Source of the DNA: Candidatus Binataceae bacterium
Lineage (GTDB): Bacteria; Desulfobacterota; Binatia; Binatales; Binataceae
Direction: 5' to 3'
DNA: 61,130 nucleotides
NCBI GenBank assembly: GCA_035508495.1
Contig: DATJMX010000045.1
Coordinates: 1 to 61,130, forward strand
The notes beneath the pieces are model-generated. The model worked only from the letters and a program-made list of their open reading frames with translations, did not search any database and had not been told where the DNA came from. The position numbers were made by a program, and so were the translations under genes. Below are positions 1 through 9,204 of the stretch, piece by piece; position 1 is the stretch's first letter; the number at the start of each line of letters is the position of its first letter.

Positions 1-79
1 ACGAGCGCTGCTTGCCTCGTACATTCGGCGAAGCCATTATAGGCGCGCTTGGCGGGCGGGCCCCTTGATGGAGCCGTGC

Positions 80-1441
80 ATGACTGAACTGGTTGAAAAA
101 AAAGATGACCTGATTGGCTACTTTCAGAGCGGCGCGAAGCCGCGCGAGCAGTGGCGCGTCGGCTCCGAGTACGAGAAGGTCGCGGTGCGCAGAAGCGACG
201 GCCGCGCCCTGCCCTTTTCAGGCCCGAACGGCGTTGAGGAAATCCTGCGCCGGATGACCGATCTCTTCGGATGGGAGCCTGAAGAAGAGCACGGACGGAT
301 TCTCGCCCTGCGCGGCGAGCGTGCCTCGATAACGATCGAGCCGGGCGGGCAGATCGAGCTCTCGGGCGAGCAGTGTCCGACGATCCACTGTGCTCACGAG
401 GAGTTTTCGACTCACGTTGACCAACTGGTCGAGGTTAGCAATTCGGTTGACGCCTCGATCCTGTCGCTCGGGATGCAGCCCATCAGCCGCATCGACGAGA
501 TCGAGCTTCTGCCCAAGGCCCGTTACCACATCATGTATCCGTACATGGCGCGCAAGGGGACGCTCGGCCAGCGGATGATGAAGCAGACCGCCGGCGTGCA
601 GGCCAACCTCGACTACGCCGACGAGGCCGATGCGATGCGCAAACTGCGCGTCAGCATGGGAATCGTACCGCTGCTCTACGCGATCTTCGCTAACTCTCCG
701 CTATGCGACGGCGGCCTCAATGGCTACCAGAGCTTTCGCGGCCACATCTGGAGCGACACCGACAACGATCGCAGCGGCACACTCGAATTTGCGCTACGCG
801 ACGACGCCTCGTTCCAGGACTACGCCGAGTATGCGCTCGATGTGCCGATGTACTTCATCATCCGCAATCATGAGTACATAAATTTGACCCAGCCGCCCGG
901 CATCACTTTCCGCAAATATATGAAGGATGGCTTGGGCCGCGAGCGCGCGACTCTCGAAGACTGGGCCAACCATCTGACGACGATCTTCACCGAAGTCCGC
1001 CTCAAGAAGTATATCGAGGTTCGCACTGCCGACAGCCAGCCGCCTCAGATGATGGTGGCGCTGCCCGCGCTGCTCAAGGGGATTCTCTACGAGAGCGACT
1101 GTCTCGATGCGGCGTGGGATCTCGTCAAGCGTTGGAGCTTCAGCGAGCGGCTGCAGCTTACCGATTCGGCGCATAAGATTGGCCTGGCAACGCGCGCGGG
1201 GCGGATAACTTTCCGTGAGCTTGGCGCGGAGCTGATGACGATCGCGGCGCGCGGTCTCGAACGCCACAAAGCATTGAACGATCGCGGTCAGGATGAGAGC
1301 ATCTATCTGCTCGAATTGATGGACCTGGTGCGCAACGGCCACAACCAGGCGACGCTTGCGATCGAGCGATGGAAGGGGAGCTGGAACTACGAGATTAAGC
1401 GGCTGATTCAGGAGCGCGCCTACGACGCCGCCGCCAAATGA
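80..1441 (+). CDS. gshA: Glutamate-cysteine ligase (plant/proteobacterial GCS2 type)
   Basis: Predicted to join L-glutamate and L-cysteine using ATP, the first step of glutathione synthesis, in the cytoplasm. The protein is about 453 residues, the usual length for the plant/alphaproteobacterial class. It carries the family's conserved stretches, including the N-terminal RVGSEYEKVAV segment, the TIEPGGQIELSG strand and the middle YPYMARKGTLGQRMMKQTAG region. The ATG at 80 is chosen over TTG at 65 and ATG at 68 because GGAG lies 6 nt before it. The stop TGA abuts the next start without a gap. No glutathione synthetase is visible in the window, so the pathway must be completed elsewhere, or the product is gamma-glutamylcysteine itself (inference). 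Confidence 0.9.
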   Translation: MTELVEKKDDLIGYFQSGAKPREQWRVGSEYEKVAVRRSDGRALPFSGPNGVEEILRRMTDLFGWEPEEEHGRILALRGERASITIEPGGQIELSGEQCPTIHCAHEEFSTHVDQLVEVSNSVDASILSLGMQPISRIDEIELLPKARYHIMYPYMARKGTLGQRMMKQTAGVQANLDYADEADAMRKLRVSMGIVPLLYAIFANSPLCDGGLNGYQSFRGHIWSDTDNDRSGTLEFALRDDASFQDYAEYALDVPMYFIIRNHEYINLTQPPGITFRKYMKDGLGRERATLEDWANHLTTIFTEVRLKKYIEVRTADSQPPQMMVALPALLKGILYESDCLDAAWDLVKRWSFSERLQLTDSAHKIGLATRAGRITFRELGAELMTIAARGLERHKALNDRGQDESIYLLELMDLVRNGHNQATLAIERWKGSWNYEIKRLIQERAYDAAAK

Positions 1442-2383
1442 ATGGAACTGCGTTTCACAGAATGGCACGTCCGCGCGCTGAACGCGCTGCTGATCGCGGC
1501 AATCGCGTACTTCGCCGCACTCTCGGCCGAGGACATCATCGCGCGCACGCTGCACGCCACGCCCGCTGAAGCTCCGGCGCCGTTTGCCGCGACGCATGAG
1601 GCGATGAGCGATCGTTCCCTGGCCGCTTACGACGTAATCGTCAAGCGCGACATCTTCAACCTGGTCCCCCAGACTGCCGCTCCATCACCGGTCGTGGCCC
1701 AGGATCTGCATATCAAGCTGCTCGGCACCTCGACGCTCTCACGCAAGAAGCCCTACGCGATTATCGAGGATCAAACCGGCGAGCAGTCGCTCTATCGACT
1801 GGGCGACGATATTCCCGATGCGGGCCGGCTGGTCGCGATCGAAACCAACCGCGCGATTATCGAGCACAATGGCCAACGCGTCGCGCTCGAGATGCCGAAG
1901 GACGATTTTCCGGCGGTCGAGAACGTGCCGAATCCCGCGGATATCAACGCGCCGCGCTTCGGCCGCGGCTTCAACAATCGCTTTCGCCGCTTCAGACGAC
2001 AGGAGCCGGGCGCAGAATCTGATTCCGCACCTCAGGAGAGCCTCAACCTTGAGCGCACCGGACCCTCGAGCTTCGAGGTCGACCGCCAGGACCTGATGAA
2101 GACGGTGGCGAATCCTGCCTCATTGATGACGCAGATTCGCGCGGTGCCCAATATCCAGAATGGCACGACGAACGGCTTCACCCTGTCGGAGATCACGCCG
2201 GGCTCAGTATTCGAGCAAATCGGCCTGCAGGACGGCGACGTGCTGACCGGCATCAACGGCCAAGCTGTCAACAATCCGCTCCAGGCGGTCGGGATGCTCT
2301 CGCAGATGTCGCAGCGGCCGTCAGTCGATATCACGGTGATGCGCGACGGGCAGCCGATGCAGTTCCACCTTGGTATCCATTGA
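1442..2383 (+). CDS. gspC: Type II secretion system protein C-like (GspC: HR domain plus PDZ)
   Basis: Inner-membrane component that normally links the type II secretion pseudopilus platform to the outer-membrane secretin. One N-terminal membrane helix lies at about residues 11-28. It is followed by a GspC homology region at about 60-160, with the typical KRDIFNLV start and a GTSTLSRKKPYAIIED strand. A Gly/Arg/Gln-rich linker leads to a C-terminal PDZ domain at about 215-313 (ITPGSVFEQIGLQDGDVLTGING). The start codon follows the gshA stop directly. No other gsp gene is in the window, so this copy is detached from its main cluster. A stand-alone PDZ scaffold of the same fold is the alternative. 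Confidence 0.8.
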   Translation: MELRFTEWHVRALNALLIAAIAYFAALSAEDIIARTLHATPAEAPAPFAATHEAMSDRSLAAYDVIVKRDIFNLVPQTAAPSPVVAQDLHIKLLGTSTLSRKKPYAIIEDQTGEQSLYRLGDDIPDAGRLVAIETNRAIIEHNGQRVALEMPKDDFPAVENVPNPADINAPRFGRGFNNRFRRFRRQEPGAESDSAPQESLNLERTGPSSFEVDRQDLMKTVANPASLMTQIRAVPNIQNGTTNGFTLSEITPGSVFEQIGLQDGDVLTGINGQAVNNPLQAVGMLSQMSQRPSVDITVMRDGQPMQFHLGIH

Positions 2384-2385
2384 GC

Positions 2386-3450
2386 ATGGAGTTTCGCGCG
2401 GCGCGCCACAGCGAGCGCGGCGAAGTCCTCGACCTGCTCGCGCTCTGGTACAACGACCGCGCCTTCTTCGCCCGCTATAACGAAAACGATCCGACGTTTC
2501 GCGATGAGCTGTGTCTGGTCGCGCTGGACGATGGGCGAATCGTCGCGACCGTGCAGGTTTTCGATCGCGCGATCAACTTCGCCGGCCTCCGCGTGCCGAT
2601 GGGCGGCATCGGCTCCGTATTCACGCTCGATGATTATCGGCACAAAGGCGTTGCGTCGGGCCTGATGCGTCTCGCGATCGAAACGATGACGCGCGCGGGC
2701 TTCGAAGTATCGCTGCTGTTCGCGGAACGGCTGACATTCTACAACCAGTTCGAATGGCGCGAGGTGAGCCGCAAGTTCAGCGTGATTCCGATGCCCTCGG
2801 TGCTGCGGGTGCCGACAAACCTCGAAATCGAAACGTTCGATCAAACTCGCGATCTCGCGGCGGTCGCGCAACTTCATCGCGAATACACCGGCCGCTTCAA
2901 CGTGACTGCTGTTCGCGATGACAATGCGTGGCGCGGCAACCTGACCTTCGCGGGCAATCAGCCGCAGCATCCCGGCGGCGGCTCCGACGAATATTTCGTG
3001 CTATGCCGCCGCGGCGGCGACGTTGCCGCCTACGCGCGCGTCGCGCAGTTCCACGGCGTCGCGATGGTGATGGAATACGCCTATCAACCTGGCGGCGAAG
3101 AGAATGTGCTGGCACTGTTTCGTCATCTCGGTGAAGTCGCGAGCGGCAAGCCGTCGTCGTTCGCGCTCGAGGGCAATCACGATCGCTCCAACCTGCTTCG
3201 TCCCTCGCGACCCGACGCCGCGCCCGGTCTGCTTATCAGCCATACCGCTCACGATCGCTCGCTCGAAGCGAAGTTCGCCGCCGCGGGATGCCCAGTGATG
3301 CATCATCCAGACAACTTTTACATGTGGCGGATCCTCAATGGCGATGCGCTCGCGAAGCGCATGAACTGGCCCGCGAGCGAAGCCACGGCGCGCGCATTCA
3401 GAATTTTCGAAAGCGACGAATCGTTGTTCTGGACTTCCGATCGCTTCTAA
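2386..3450 (+). CDS. GNAT N-acetyltransferase, Eis-like
   Basis: Predicted cytoplasmic acetyl-CoA-dependent acetyltransferase. The N-terminal GNAT domain (about 1-150) shows the acetyl-CoA pyrophosphate-binding motif RHKGVASGLM after the GGIGSVFTLDDYR strand. The rest resembles the second GNAT-like fold and sterol-carrier-like tail of the Eis family, and the length of about 354 residues is close to Eis. The ATG at 2386 is preferred; a TTG at 2380 would overlap the gspC stop. Two-nucleotide spacing from gspC suggests co-transcription. The substrate cannot be read from sequence; Eis relatives acetylate aminoglycosides or protein/peptide amines. Confidence 0.75.
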   Translation: MEFRAARHSERGEVLDLLALWYNDRAFFARYNENDPTFRDELCLVALDDGRIVATVQVFDRAINFAGLRVPMGGIGSVFTLDDYRHKGVASGLMRLAIETMTRAGFEVSLLFAERLTFYNQFEWREVSRKFSVIPMPSVLRVPTNLEIETFDQTRDLAAVAQLHREYTGRFNVTAVRDDNAWRGNLTFAGNQPQHPGGGSDEYFVLCRRGGDVAAYARVAQFHGVAMVMEYAYQPGGEENVLALFRHLGEVASGKPSSFALEGNHDRSNLLRPSRPDAAPGLLISHTAHDRSLEAKFAAAGCPVMHHPDNFYMWRILNGDALAKRMNWPASEATARAFRIFESDESLFWTSDRF

Positions 3451-3558
3451 ATAACAAGCCGCGCGCGCATCTGTTCGCATTACTTCCGATAAATACTTGC
3501 CCAGCACTGAAAGTTGGCGGATCGTGGATCGCGAGGTCGTTGTGTTGGAGGTGGTCCG

Positions 3559-4812
3559 ATGGAATTCATGCTCGGGCGCCGGGGTGAAGTCCGCCATGGC
3601 GTTGCGTTCCGCGCCGTCATTGCACTCATTACCGTCTCGATTCTCGCCGCGCTGACAACAGGCAAAGCCGAAGCCGCGCGGCATCGTCATGCCGCCGCGA
3701 AAGCCGCTTCTTCGGAAGAAGAGTCCGCGGAATCAGCCGCATCGAAACAGAATGTGCAGTACGCCGAGGCGTGCGTGATGGAGCCTGTCACCGGCACCGT
3801 CATCTTCGATGCTGACGACCACAAGCCGTGGCCTACTGCGTCGCTCGCCAAGATGATGCTGATGTACATCGTCGCGCAGAAGCTCGATGACGGCAGCCTC
3901 AAACTCACCGACCAGATCACCACGTCGCGCAAGGCGGCCGAGATGGGCGGCTCGCAGGTCTATCTCAAAGAGGGCGAGGTCTTCTCCCTCGACGACATGA
4001 TGAAGGCGGTCATCGTGCACTCAGCCAACGACGCATCGGTCGCGGTGGCGGAGTATATCGCGGGATCGACGGACGCTTTTGTGCAGTTGATGAATCAGAA
4101 AGCCGCCGAGCTCGGCATGAAAGATTCTCACTACTACTCCGTGCATGGATTGCCGCCCGGAGCGGGTGAGCAGCCCGACGTTGCCAGCGCCTACGATCAG
4201 GCGCTGCTCGCGCGTGCGCTCATCAGGTATCCGCAAATCCTGAAATGGTCGGCGATCGATACGGCGCCGTTCCGCAACGGCACCTTCGTGCTGCGCAACA
4301 CCAATCACATGGTGCGCACGTACCAGGGATGCGACGGGCTCAAGACTGGCTTCTACGACAAGGCGGGATTCAACGTCGTCGCCACGGCGAAGCGCGGCGA
4401 CATGCGGCTTATAGCGGTCGTGCTCGGCACGACGCACAAGCTGACCAACTTCAAGATGGCGTCGGAGCTGATGTCGCAGGGCTTCCTCAACTACGACATG
4501 CACGCGGTCGCAACCAAAGGTCAGCCGGCGAGTCAGACCGTCGCGATCTCGAACGGCGCGGTACCGAGCTTCAAACCGGTGTGGGGCGGCGACGCGGCGT
4601 TCTTCGTGAAGCGCGGCGAGGCGAACGATACGATCAAAGTTGACTACAAGCTGCCGGCGACAATCAGCGCGCCAATCAAGGCCGGGCAGCAGGTGGGTTC
4701 TGCCGACCTGCTCGAGAACGGTAAGCCCGTGACCACGATCGCGCTGCTCGCGCCATCAGACATCGCGGAGCAAAAATCGTCGCTGGTGGGCCGCTTACTG
4801 AGCAAGTTCTAG
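3559..4812 (+). CDS. D-alanyl-D-alanine carboxypeptidase (peptidase S11, PBP5/6-like)
   Basis: Penicillin-binding protein that trims the terminal D-Ala from peptidoglycan pentapeptides in the periplasm. All three active-site motifs are present: SxxK (SLAK, about residues 95-98), SxN (HSANDAS) and KTG (LKTGFYDKAGF). A hydrophobic stretch at about 17-35 acts as signal or anchor, followed by an Ala/Glu/His-rich linker. A C-terminal beta domain as in PBP5 follows the transpeptidase-like core. The ATG at 3559 has a strong GGAGGTGG Shine-Dalgarno sequence 5 nt upstream, which rules against the TTG at 3514. The protein ends LLSKF without an obvious amphipathic anchor helix, so it may be held by the N-terminus. 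Confidence 0.88.
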   Translation: MEFMLGRRGEVRHGVAFRAVIALITVSILAALTTGKAEAARHRHAAAKAASSEEESAESAASKQNVQYAEACVMEPVTGTVIFDADDHKPWPTASLAKMMLMYIVAQKLDDGSLKLTDQITTSRKAAEMGGSQVYLKEGEVFSLDDMMKAVIVHSANDASVAVAEYIAGSTDAFVQLMNQKAAELGMKDSHYYSVHGLPPGAGEQPDVASAYDQALLARALIRYPQILKWSAIDTAPFRNGTFVLRNTNHMVRTYQGCDGLKTGFYDKAGFNVVATAKRGDMRLIAVVLGTTHKLTNFKMASELMSQGFLNYDMHAVATKGQPASQTVAISNGAVPSFKPVWGGDAAFFVKRGEANDTIKVDYKLPATISAPIKAGQQVGSADLLENGKPVTTIALLAPSDIAEQKSSLVGRLLSKF

Positions 4813-4890
4813 AACGCATCGATGCAGCGTGGCGGCGGCATTACGCGCCGCTGCGCTGCGTGATAGTTTTCGGCTGCGGATTCCGCACCC

Positions 4891-5877
4891 ATGACGACCG
4901 AGACCACGCCCTCGCCCGCCGCAGCCGCTCCCGCTGTCGCCCATCCGTGGCACGCACGCCGCAACAAGTTTATCGCGGTTGTCGTCGGTGTTTTTCTGAT
5001 CTGGGTCGCCGGCAACCTGGCATTGCACTTCGGACAGAAGCGCCACGACCAACTCAACTACGACATCGAGCAGCAGTTCCCGCCCGACGAGCCGACGGTG
5101 CCGGGCGAGATCTTCGGATCGACACTCGCCGCGATCATGAATCACGAGCTGCACACGGGCTTCGGATGGCGTCCGAACGATTTCTTTCTATGGGGTCCGA
5201 AGGTCGCGGCCGATAACAACTCCGATCGCCAGATGGGAATCATCATGGCGATGCGCGAGACGGTGCGCGTGTTCAAGGATCACCTGACCAAGGTCTCGTC
5301 TAATCAGTACGATCCGAACCTCGTTATTGCCGACACGGATTTCCGCAACGATCCCGAGAAATGGATACTGCCGTCGGCCGAATCGAAGTATCAGGACGGA
5401 ATCGATCACCTGCGCGCCTATGTGCAGGGACTGCATACGAATCCGCCAACTTCGCGCGAGCTGAACATCCGAACGGTCGAGCTGATTCGTTTGATCCAGA
5501 CCTGGACGGATTTACTCGGCGACGCGCACGCCAATCTGTATCGCACGAAGAAGGACGACGGCTCTCCGGTCCGGAGCTGGGATTGCGATCACTACTTCTA
5601 CCATGCGCAGGGCTATGCCCACGTGATCTACTACTCGATGCTGGCGCTGCGGCGCGAATATTCGTCGGTGCTCAAGGACGATCCGGTCCTGAAGACGCTC
5701 TTCGACGACACGATCGACGCGCTTGGCCAGGCCGCAGTGATGAAGCCGCTGATCGTCATGAACGGCGGCCCCAACAGCATCTTCGCCAACCATCGCCACA
5801 ACCTCGACGCCTACATCAACGAAGCCCGCCAGAAGATGTACTCAATCCGCGAAGAGCTCCAACGCTCGCCGCTGTAA
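4891..5877 (+). CDS. DUF2333 family membrane-anchored protein
   Basis: Matches the uncharacterised DUF2333 family by overall pattern. It has a short Ala/Pro-rich N-terminus, one transmembrane helix (about residues 27-45, IAVVVGVFLIWVAGNLAL) and a long soluble domain. The soluble part carries conserved segments such as GEIFGSTLAAIMNHEL, GFGWRPNDFFLW and WDCDHYFYHAQGYAHV. At 328 residues it is of normal family length. No enzymatic motif is visible and the function is unknown; it is probably periplasmic. It stands alone between the carboxypeptidase gene and the convergent sppA. Confidence 0.75.
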   Translation: MTTETTPSPAAAAPAVAHPWHARRNKFIAVVVGVFLIWVAGNLALHFGQKRHDQLNYDIEQQFPPDEPTVPGEIFGSTLAAIMNHELHTGFGWRPNDFFLWGPKVAADNNSDRQMGIIMAMRETVRVFKDHLTKVSSNQYDPNLVIADTDFRNDPEKWILPSAESKYQDGIDHLRAYVQGLHTNPPTSRELNIRTVELIRLIQTWTDLLGDAHANLYRTKKDDGSPVRSWDCDHYFYHAQGYAHVIYYSMLALRREYSSVLKDDPVLKTLFDDTIDALGQAAVMKPLIVMNGGPNSIFANHRHNLDAYINEARQKMYSIREELQRSPL

Positions 5878-5904
5878 ACTTTCTGTCCACTCCCTTTCCG
5901 AAAT

Positions 5905-5928
5905 CCCTCTCCCTGGTCAGGGAGAGGG
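5905..5928. terminator. Hairpin between convergent DUF2333 gene and sppA
   Basis: A perfect 11-bp inverted repeat (CCCTCTCCCTG / CAGGGAGAGGG) with a two-base centre lies 28 bases after the DUF2333 stop and before the sppA stop. Its placement fits a bidirectional terminator. No good T-tract follows on either strand, so it could instead be a dispersed intergenic palindrome. Confidence 0.5.
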
Positions 5929-5973
5929 GATCAAAAGCCAGGGAGGGTAATTAGACTTTCACGAGCAGTAATT

Positions 5974-7791
5974 TCAAAGACCCAAAAACGGGCAGAGAAG
6001 CATGACGCCGCCTCGCGCCAGGATCGCCAGCGTTGCGGGGGCCCAGCGCGCGGGGAGGCCTAGCGTATGCGCTACGAGCTCGATCATTGGCGGCATCGCC
6101 TCGGAGCCCATCGCGAGCCTGAAGCCGAAGATCTGCCGCTCCGCGCGATAATCCACCAACTCGATTTCCTGTTTGCGTTCGATTCCCGCACGCTCGCGCG
6201 CGATCTCGACGGCGCGCTCGAATCCGCCGGTCTCATCGACGAGGCCGCGCTCTTTGGCCGCGACACCGCTCCATACGCGTCCATGTGCGAGCGCTTCGGC
6301 CTGCTCGAAACTCAGCTTGCGCCCCTCCGACACGCGCGAAACGAAGTTGCCGTAGAGGCTGCCGATCGCACGATCGAGCTGCGCGATCTCAGGCTCGGTC
6401 ATAGCGCGCGATATCGAGTTCGCATCCGCATTGTCCGATGACTTGGCGAAATCAAAATGCACTCCCGCGCGCTCGAGCAGATTGGCAAGACTGAACTTGG
6501 TCCACACCACGCCGATCGAACCCGTGATCGTCGCTGGCTCGGCGACGATCGCGTCGGCGCCCGCCGCGATGTAGTAGCCGCCCGACCCTGCGACGTCACC
6601 CATCGACACGATCACAGGCTTGCCACGACCCTGCGCCTGTCGCACCGCCCGCCAAACGATGTCGGATCCAACGGCCGAACCGCCGGGAGAGTTGACGCGG
6701 AAGACGATCGCGTTCACCTGCTCGTCGCGCGACGCGCGATCGAATTCCGCCGCGATCGCGGGAGCGCTGATGTATTCGCCCGTCGCCGGCGCTTCGCCCG
6801 CGATCACCGGGCCGCTGGCGCTGACGATAGCGATCTTGGGGCGCCGCCCACGCTCGCGCACATGGATCGCATGACGCAGGTAGCGATGGAAACTGACGAA
6901 GATCTTGCTCTCGATGGACTCGTCGAAGCTGTCCCGAATCTCTTCCCGATACCCGGCACGATCGACGAGCCCGGCCTCGACCAGCTCGGGCACGGTGACG
7001 AATCCTGCGCTGAGCAATTCATCTACCCTTGCGGCCGGCAGTTTGCGCGCCTCGGCGATCGCGCCGGTGAGCACCTTTCGCGCGTCGGCGACGATTGCGT
7101 CGAGGCTTTCGCGCAGCGCCGGCGACATCGTGTCGCGGCTGAAGGTCTCGGCCGCGCCTTTGTATTCCTTCCACTGCAAGGTTTGCGCGTGGACGCCTAG
7201 CTTTTCGAGCCCCGACTTCAGGAACACGCCGCCCGCGGCAACGCCAAGCAGCTCCAGCATCGTGTCGGGATTCGCCACCACCTCGCTCGCACCCGACGCG
7301 ATCAGCAAATCACGCACACCTGCGGAATCGCCCGAGAGCAGCGCCACAACGCGCTTGCCGCGCAGATGAGCCGCGCGCAGCAGGCGCTGGATCTCGTGGC
7401 ACGTCGCGATGCCGGCCTCGGGTCCGGCGATCTCGACGATGATGCCCTTCACCCCGGCGTCCGCCACAACCGACTCGAGCGCGTAGCGCAGGCTGCGCAT
7501 GCTGAGCAGGCCGCGACGGCGCAACTGGTCGAGCGGCGTGAGCAGCGGGTCCTCGTGAATCGGCCCCGCGAGGCGAATCGTGACTACGGCACCATGCGGA
7601 ATCCGCGCCGGACGGATGAGGAAATACCACAGCGCTGCGGCGATCGCGGCCGCGAGGCCGAGCAGCAGGAGGCCGAATCCGCGCACATGATGCGTCACGG
7701 CATAGACGCCGCCGAGCGCAAAAAGCGCTACGATGAAGCCGATGCGAACCTCGCGGCTTATCCACAAACGCCTGGAAACTTTCTTTTTCAT
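5974..7791 (-). CDS. sppA: Signal peptide peptidase SppA, 67-kDa type (S49)
   Basis: Membrane-bound serine protease that degrades cleaved signal peptides on the periplasmic side. At 605 residues it has the double-domain form of E. coli protease IV. N-terminal membrane segments lie at about 16-32 and 38-58. The first S49-like domain supplies the general-base lysine in WKEYKGAAETF (about K211). The second supplies the nucleophile serine in GDVAGSGGYYIAAGAD (about S403). Both catalytic residues are present and correctly split between the domains. The gene is divergent from the lipoprotein gene at 7843 with only about 50 bases between starts, so their promoters must overlap or be compact. Confidence 0.9.
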   Translation of the reverse strand: MKKKVSRRLWISREVRIGFIVALFALGGVYAVTHHVRGFGLLLLGLAAAIAAALWYFLIRPARIPHGAVVTIRLAGPIHEDPLLTPLDQLRRRGLLSMRSLRYALESVVADAGVKGIIVEIAGPEAGIATCHEIQRLLRAAHLRGKRVVALLSGDSAGVRDLLIASGASEVVANPDTMLELLGVAAGGVFLKSGLEKLGVHAQTLQWKEYKGAAETFSRDTMSPALRESLDAIVADARKVLTGAIAEARKLPAARVDELLSAGFVTVPELVEAGLVDRAGYREEIRDSFDESIESKIFVSFHRYLRHAIHVRERGRRPKIAIVSASGPVIAGEAPATGEYISAPAIAAEFDRASRDEQVNAIVFRVNSPGGSAVGSDIVWRAVRQAQGRGKPVIVSMGDVAGSGGYYIAAGADAIVAEPATITGSIGVVWTKFSLANLLERAGVHFDFAKSSDNADANSISRAMTEPEIAQLDRAIGSLYGNFVSRVSEGRKLSFEQAEALAHGRVWSGVAAKERGLVDETGGFERAVEIARERAGIERKQEIELVDYRAERQIFGFRLAMGSEAMPPMIELVAHTLGLPARWAPATLAILARGGVMLLCPFLGL

Positions 7792-7842
7792 CAGCTGAAG
7801 AGTCGCCTTTTTCAGTTGCTCAATCTAGACTACCGGGTTTCG

Positions 7843-9204
7843 ATGAACAGGTCTTTCCTGATCCTGCTTGCTTCGCTGGGCCTGCTTGGACTTGCTTCCT
7901 GCGCCACGAAGAAACCGCCGCCACCACCGGCGCCGCCGCCATTTGCGGGCCAGACCGCGACCCTGTCGATCACCAACGGCATCAAGATCATAAGCGAGAT
8001 CACGCTGCCCGCGGGCTTCGCTCCGGCAGCGAATCGTCCGCCGATATGGCTGCAGAACGGCCAGGAGATCGCCGTCGTCGGCAAAGTCGGCTCGGATACC
8101 GCCGTACTCGGCTACTCGGGCACCGAATGGAAAACGGCGCGCATCCTCGCGACCGACAACGGACCCGGCGCCGCAGAACAGGGACGTATCGTCGATGTGG
8201 GCGCGAGTCCCAACGGCTTGGAGCTTGCGACCGCGGTCTTCGTGCCTGACGCGCATCGCCTCGACATTATCCTGCGCGATCTGATCGCCGTCGGGGCCGG
8301 CAATACGATCGCGAGCTTCGACGGCGATTTCGACACAGCGACGATCGCATGGATAAACGACGCGACGATCGCGGTGGCGCTGCGCGCGCGTGCCACGCCG
8401 GCTCCGCCCCCCGCCACGGGTCAGGAAGCCGACGCGCCGCCGAAGCCGTCGGACGGGCTGCAATTTGTCGTTGTCACCGGCGCTGGTTCCGTCGTACCGC
8501 TCGATCTGAAATGCGCGCTCTCGCCGCTGAGCTGGAGCACACACGGCGTCTATGCGATCGGACAAGGCGATCGCGAGGCGCCGCCGATCCTGATCGATCG
8601 GCGCAAACAGACCTGCGAGCGCTTCGGCACCGTCGGCCCAATCCACGTGCTCGACTGGGACCGTGACGAGGAAGGCAATCTTCTTTACGTCGCGCCCGAT
8701 CCGTCCGGGCGCACCAACGGGCTCTATCGCCACAGTATCGAGGAAAACAGCGACAAGCTGATCGGCGTCTCGACTGGTGCTGGCGCGCTATCCAACGGTG
8801 GCGAAGCGATCGTGCTCGGCAATCAGAACCTGACCTTCAAACTGGTCGCCGACCGTCCGAACGATCCGATCCAGGCGCAAGTCGCGCTGTCGGATCCCGA
8901 CAACGCTCAAATCTCGGTGAAGCAACTCGGCTTCCAGACTGTCGCGCCGATGCTCGCGGCGAGCTCGATGACTTATTCGCACGGCGACGACGCAGTTGCG
9001 ATCCAGACTTTCGCCCCCGCTGCGCCGCAGCCATTTCGCAAGATCATAACCTACTCGCTCCAGACCGATTCGGCCTTCATGGTTGCGGAGGGAGCGTGGC
9101 GCGCGACGGCCAGCATGAGCTGGTCAACGCACGGCCATTGGCTCGCGATCGTCGATGGCGATCAGGACAAGAGCACGCTGACCATTATTCTGCCGCCGCG
9201 CTAA
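7843..9204 (+). CDS. Hypothetical lipoprotein with a propeller-like body
   Basis: The mature product should be a lipid-anchored envelope protein. The N-terminus MNRSFLILLASLGLLGLASC is a lipoprotein signal with Cys at residue 20, followed by a Pro-rich linker. The 453-residue protein continues with repeated short beta-rich segments such as LSWSTHGVYAIGQGD and MSWSTHGHWLAIVDGD. These look like the blades of a WD40/TolB-like propeller, though no family signature is clear. The ATG at 7843 is chosen because it begins the signal peptide; the frame is open far upstream, antisense to sppA. The stop overlaps that of the convergent ligase gene by 3 bases. Function unknown. Confidence 0.65.
   Translation: MNRSFLILLASLGLLGLASCATKKPPPPPAPPPFAGQTATLSITNGIKIISEITLPAGFAPAANRPPIWLQNGQEIAVVGKVGSDTAVLGYSGTEWKTARILATDNGPGAAEQGRIVDVGASPNGLELATAVFVPDAHRLDIILRDLIAVGAGNTIASFDGDFDTATIAWINDATIAVALRARATPAPPPATGQEADAPPKPSDGLQFVVVTGAGSVVPLDLKCALSPLSWSTHGVYAIGQGDREAPPILIDRRKQTCERFGTVGPIHVLDWDRDEEGNLLYVAPDPSGRTNGLYRHSIEENSDKLIGVSTGAGALSNGGEAIVLGNQNLTFKLVADRPNDPIQAQVALSDPDNAQISVKQLGFQTVAPMLAASSMTYSHGDDAVAIQTFAPAAPQPFRKIITYSLQTDSAFMVAEGAWRATASMSWSTHGHWLAIVDGDQDKSTLTIILPPR

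Noticed and set aside
7366..7842. Upstream extension of the propeller-like lipoprotein
   Set aside because: This part is antisense to sppA and reads as Arg/Asp-rich sequence. The lipoprotein signal begins at 7843.
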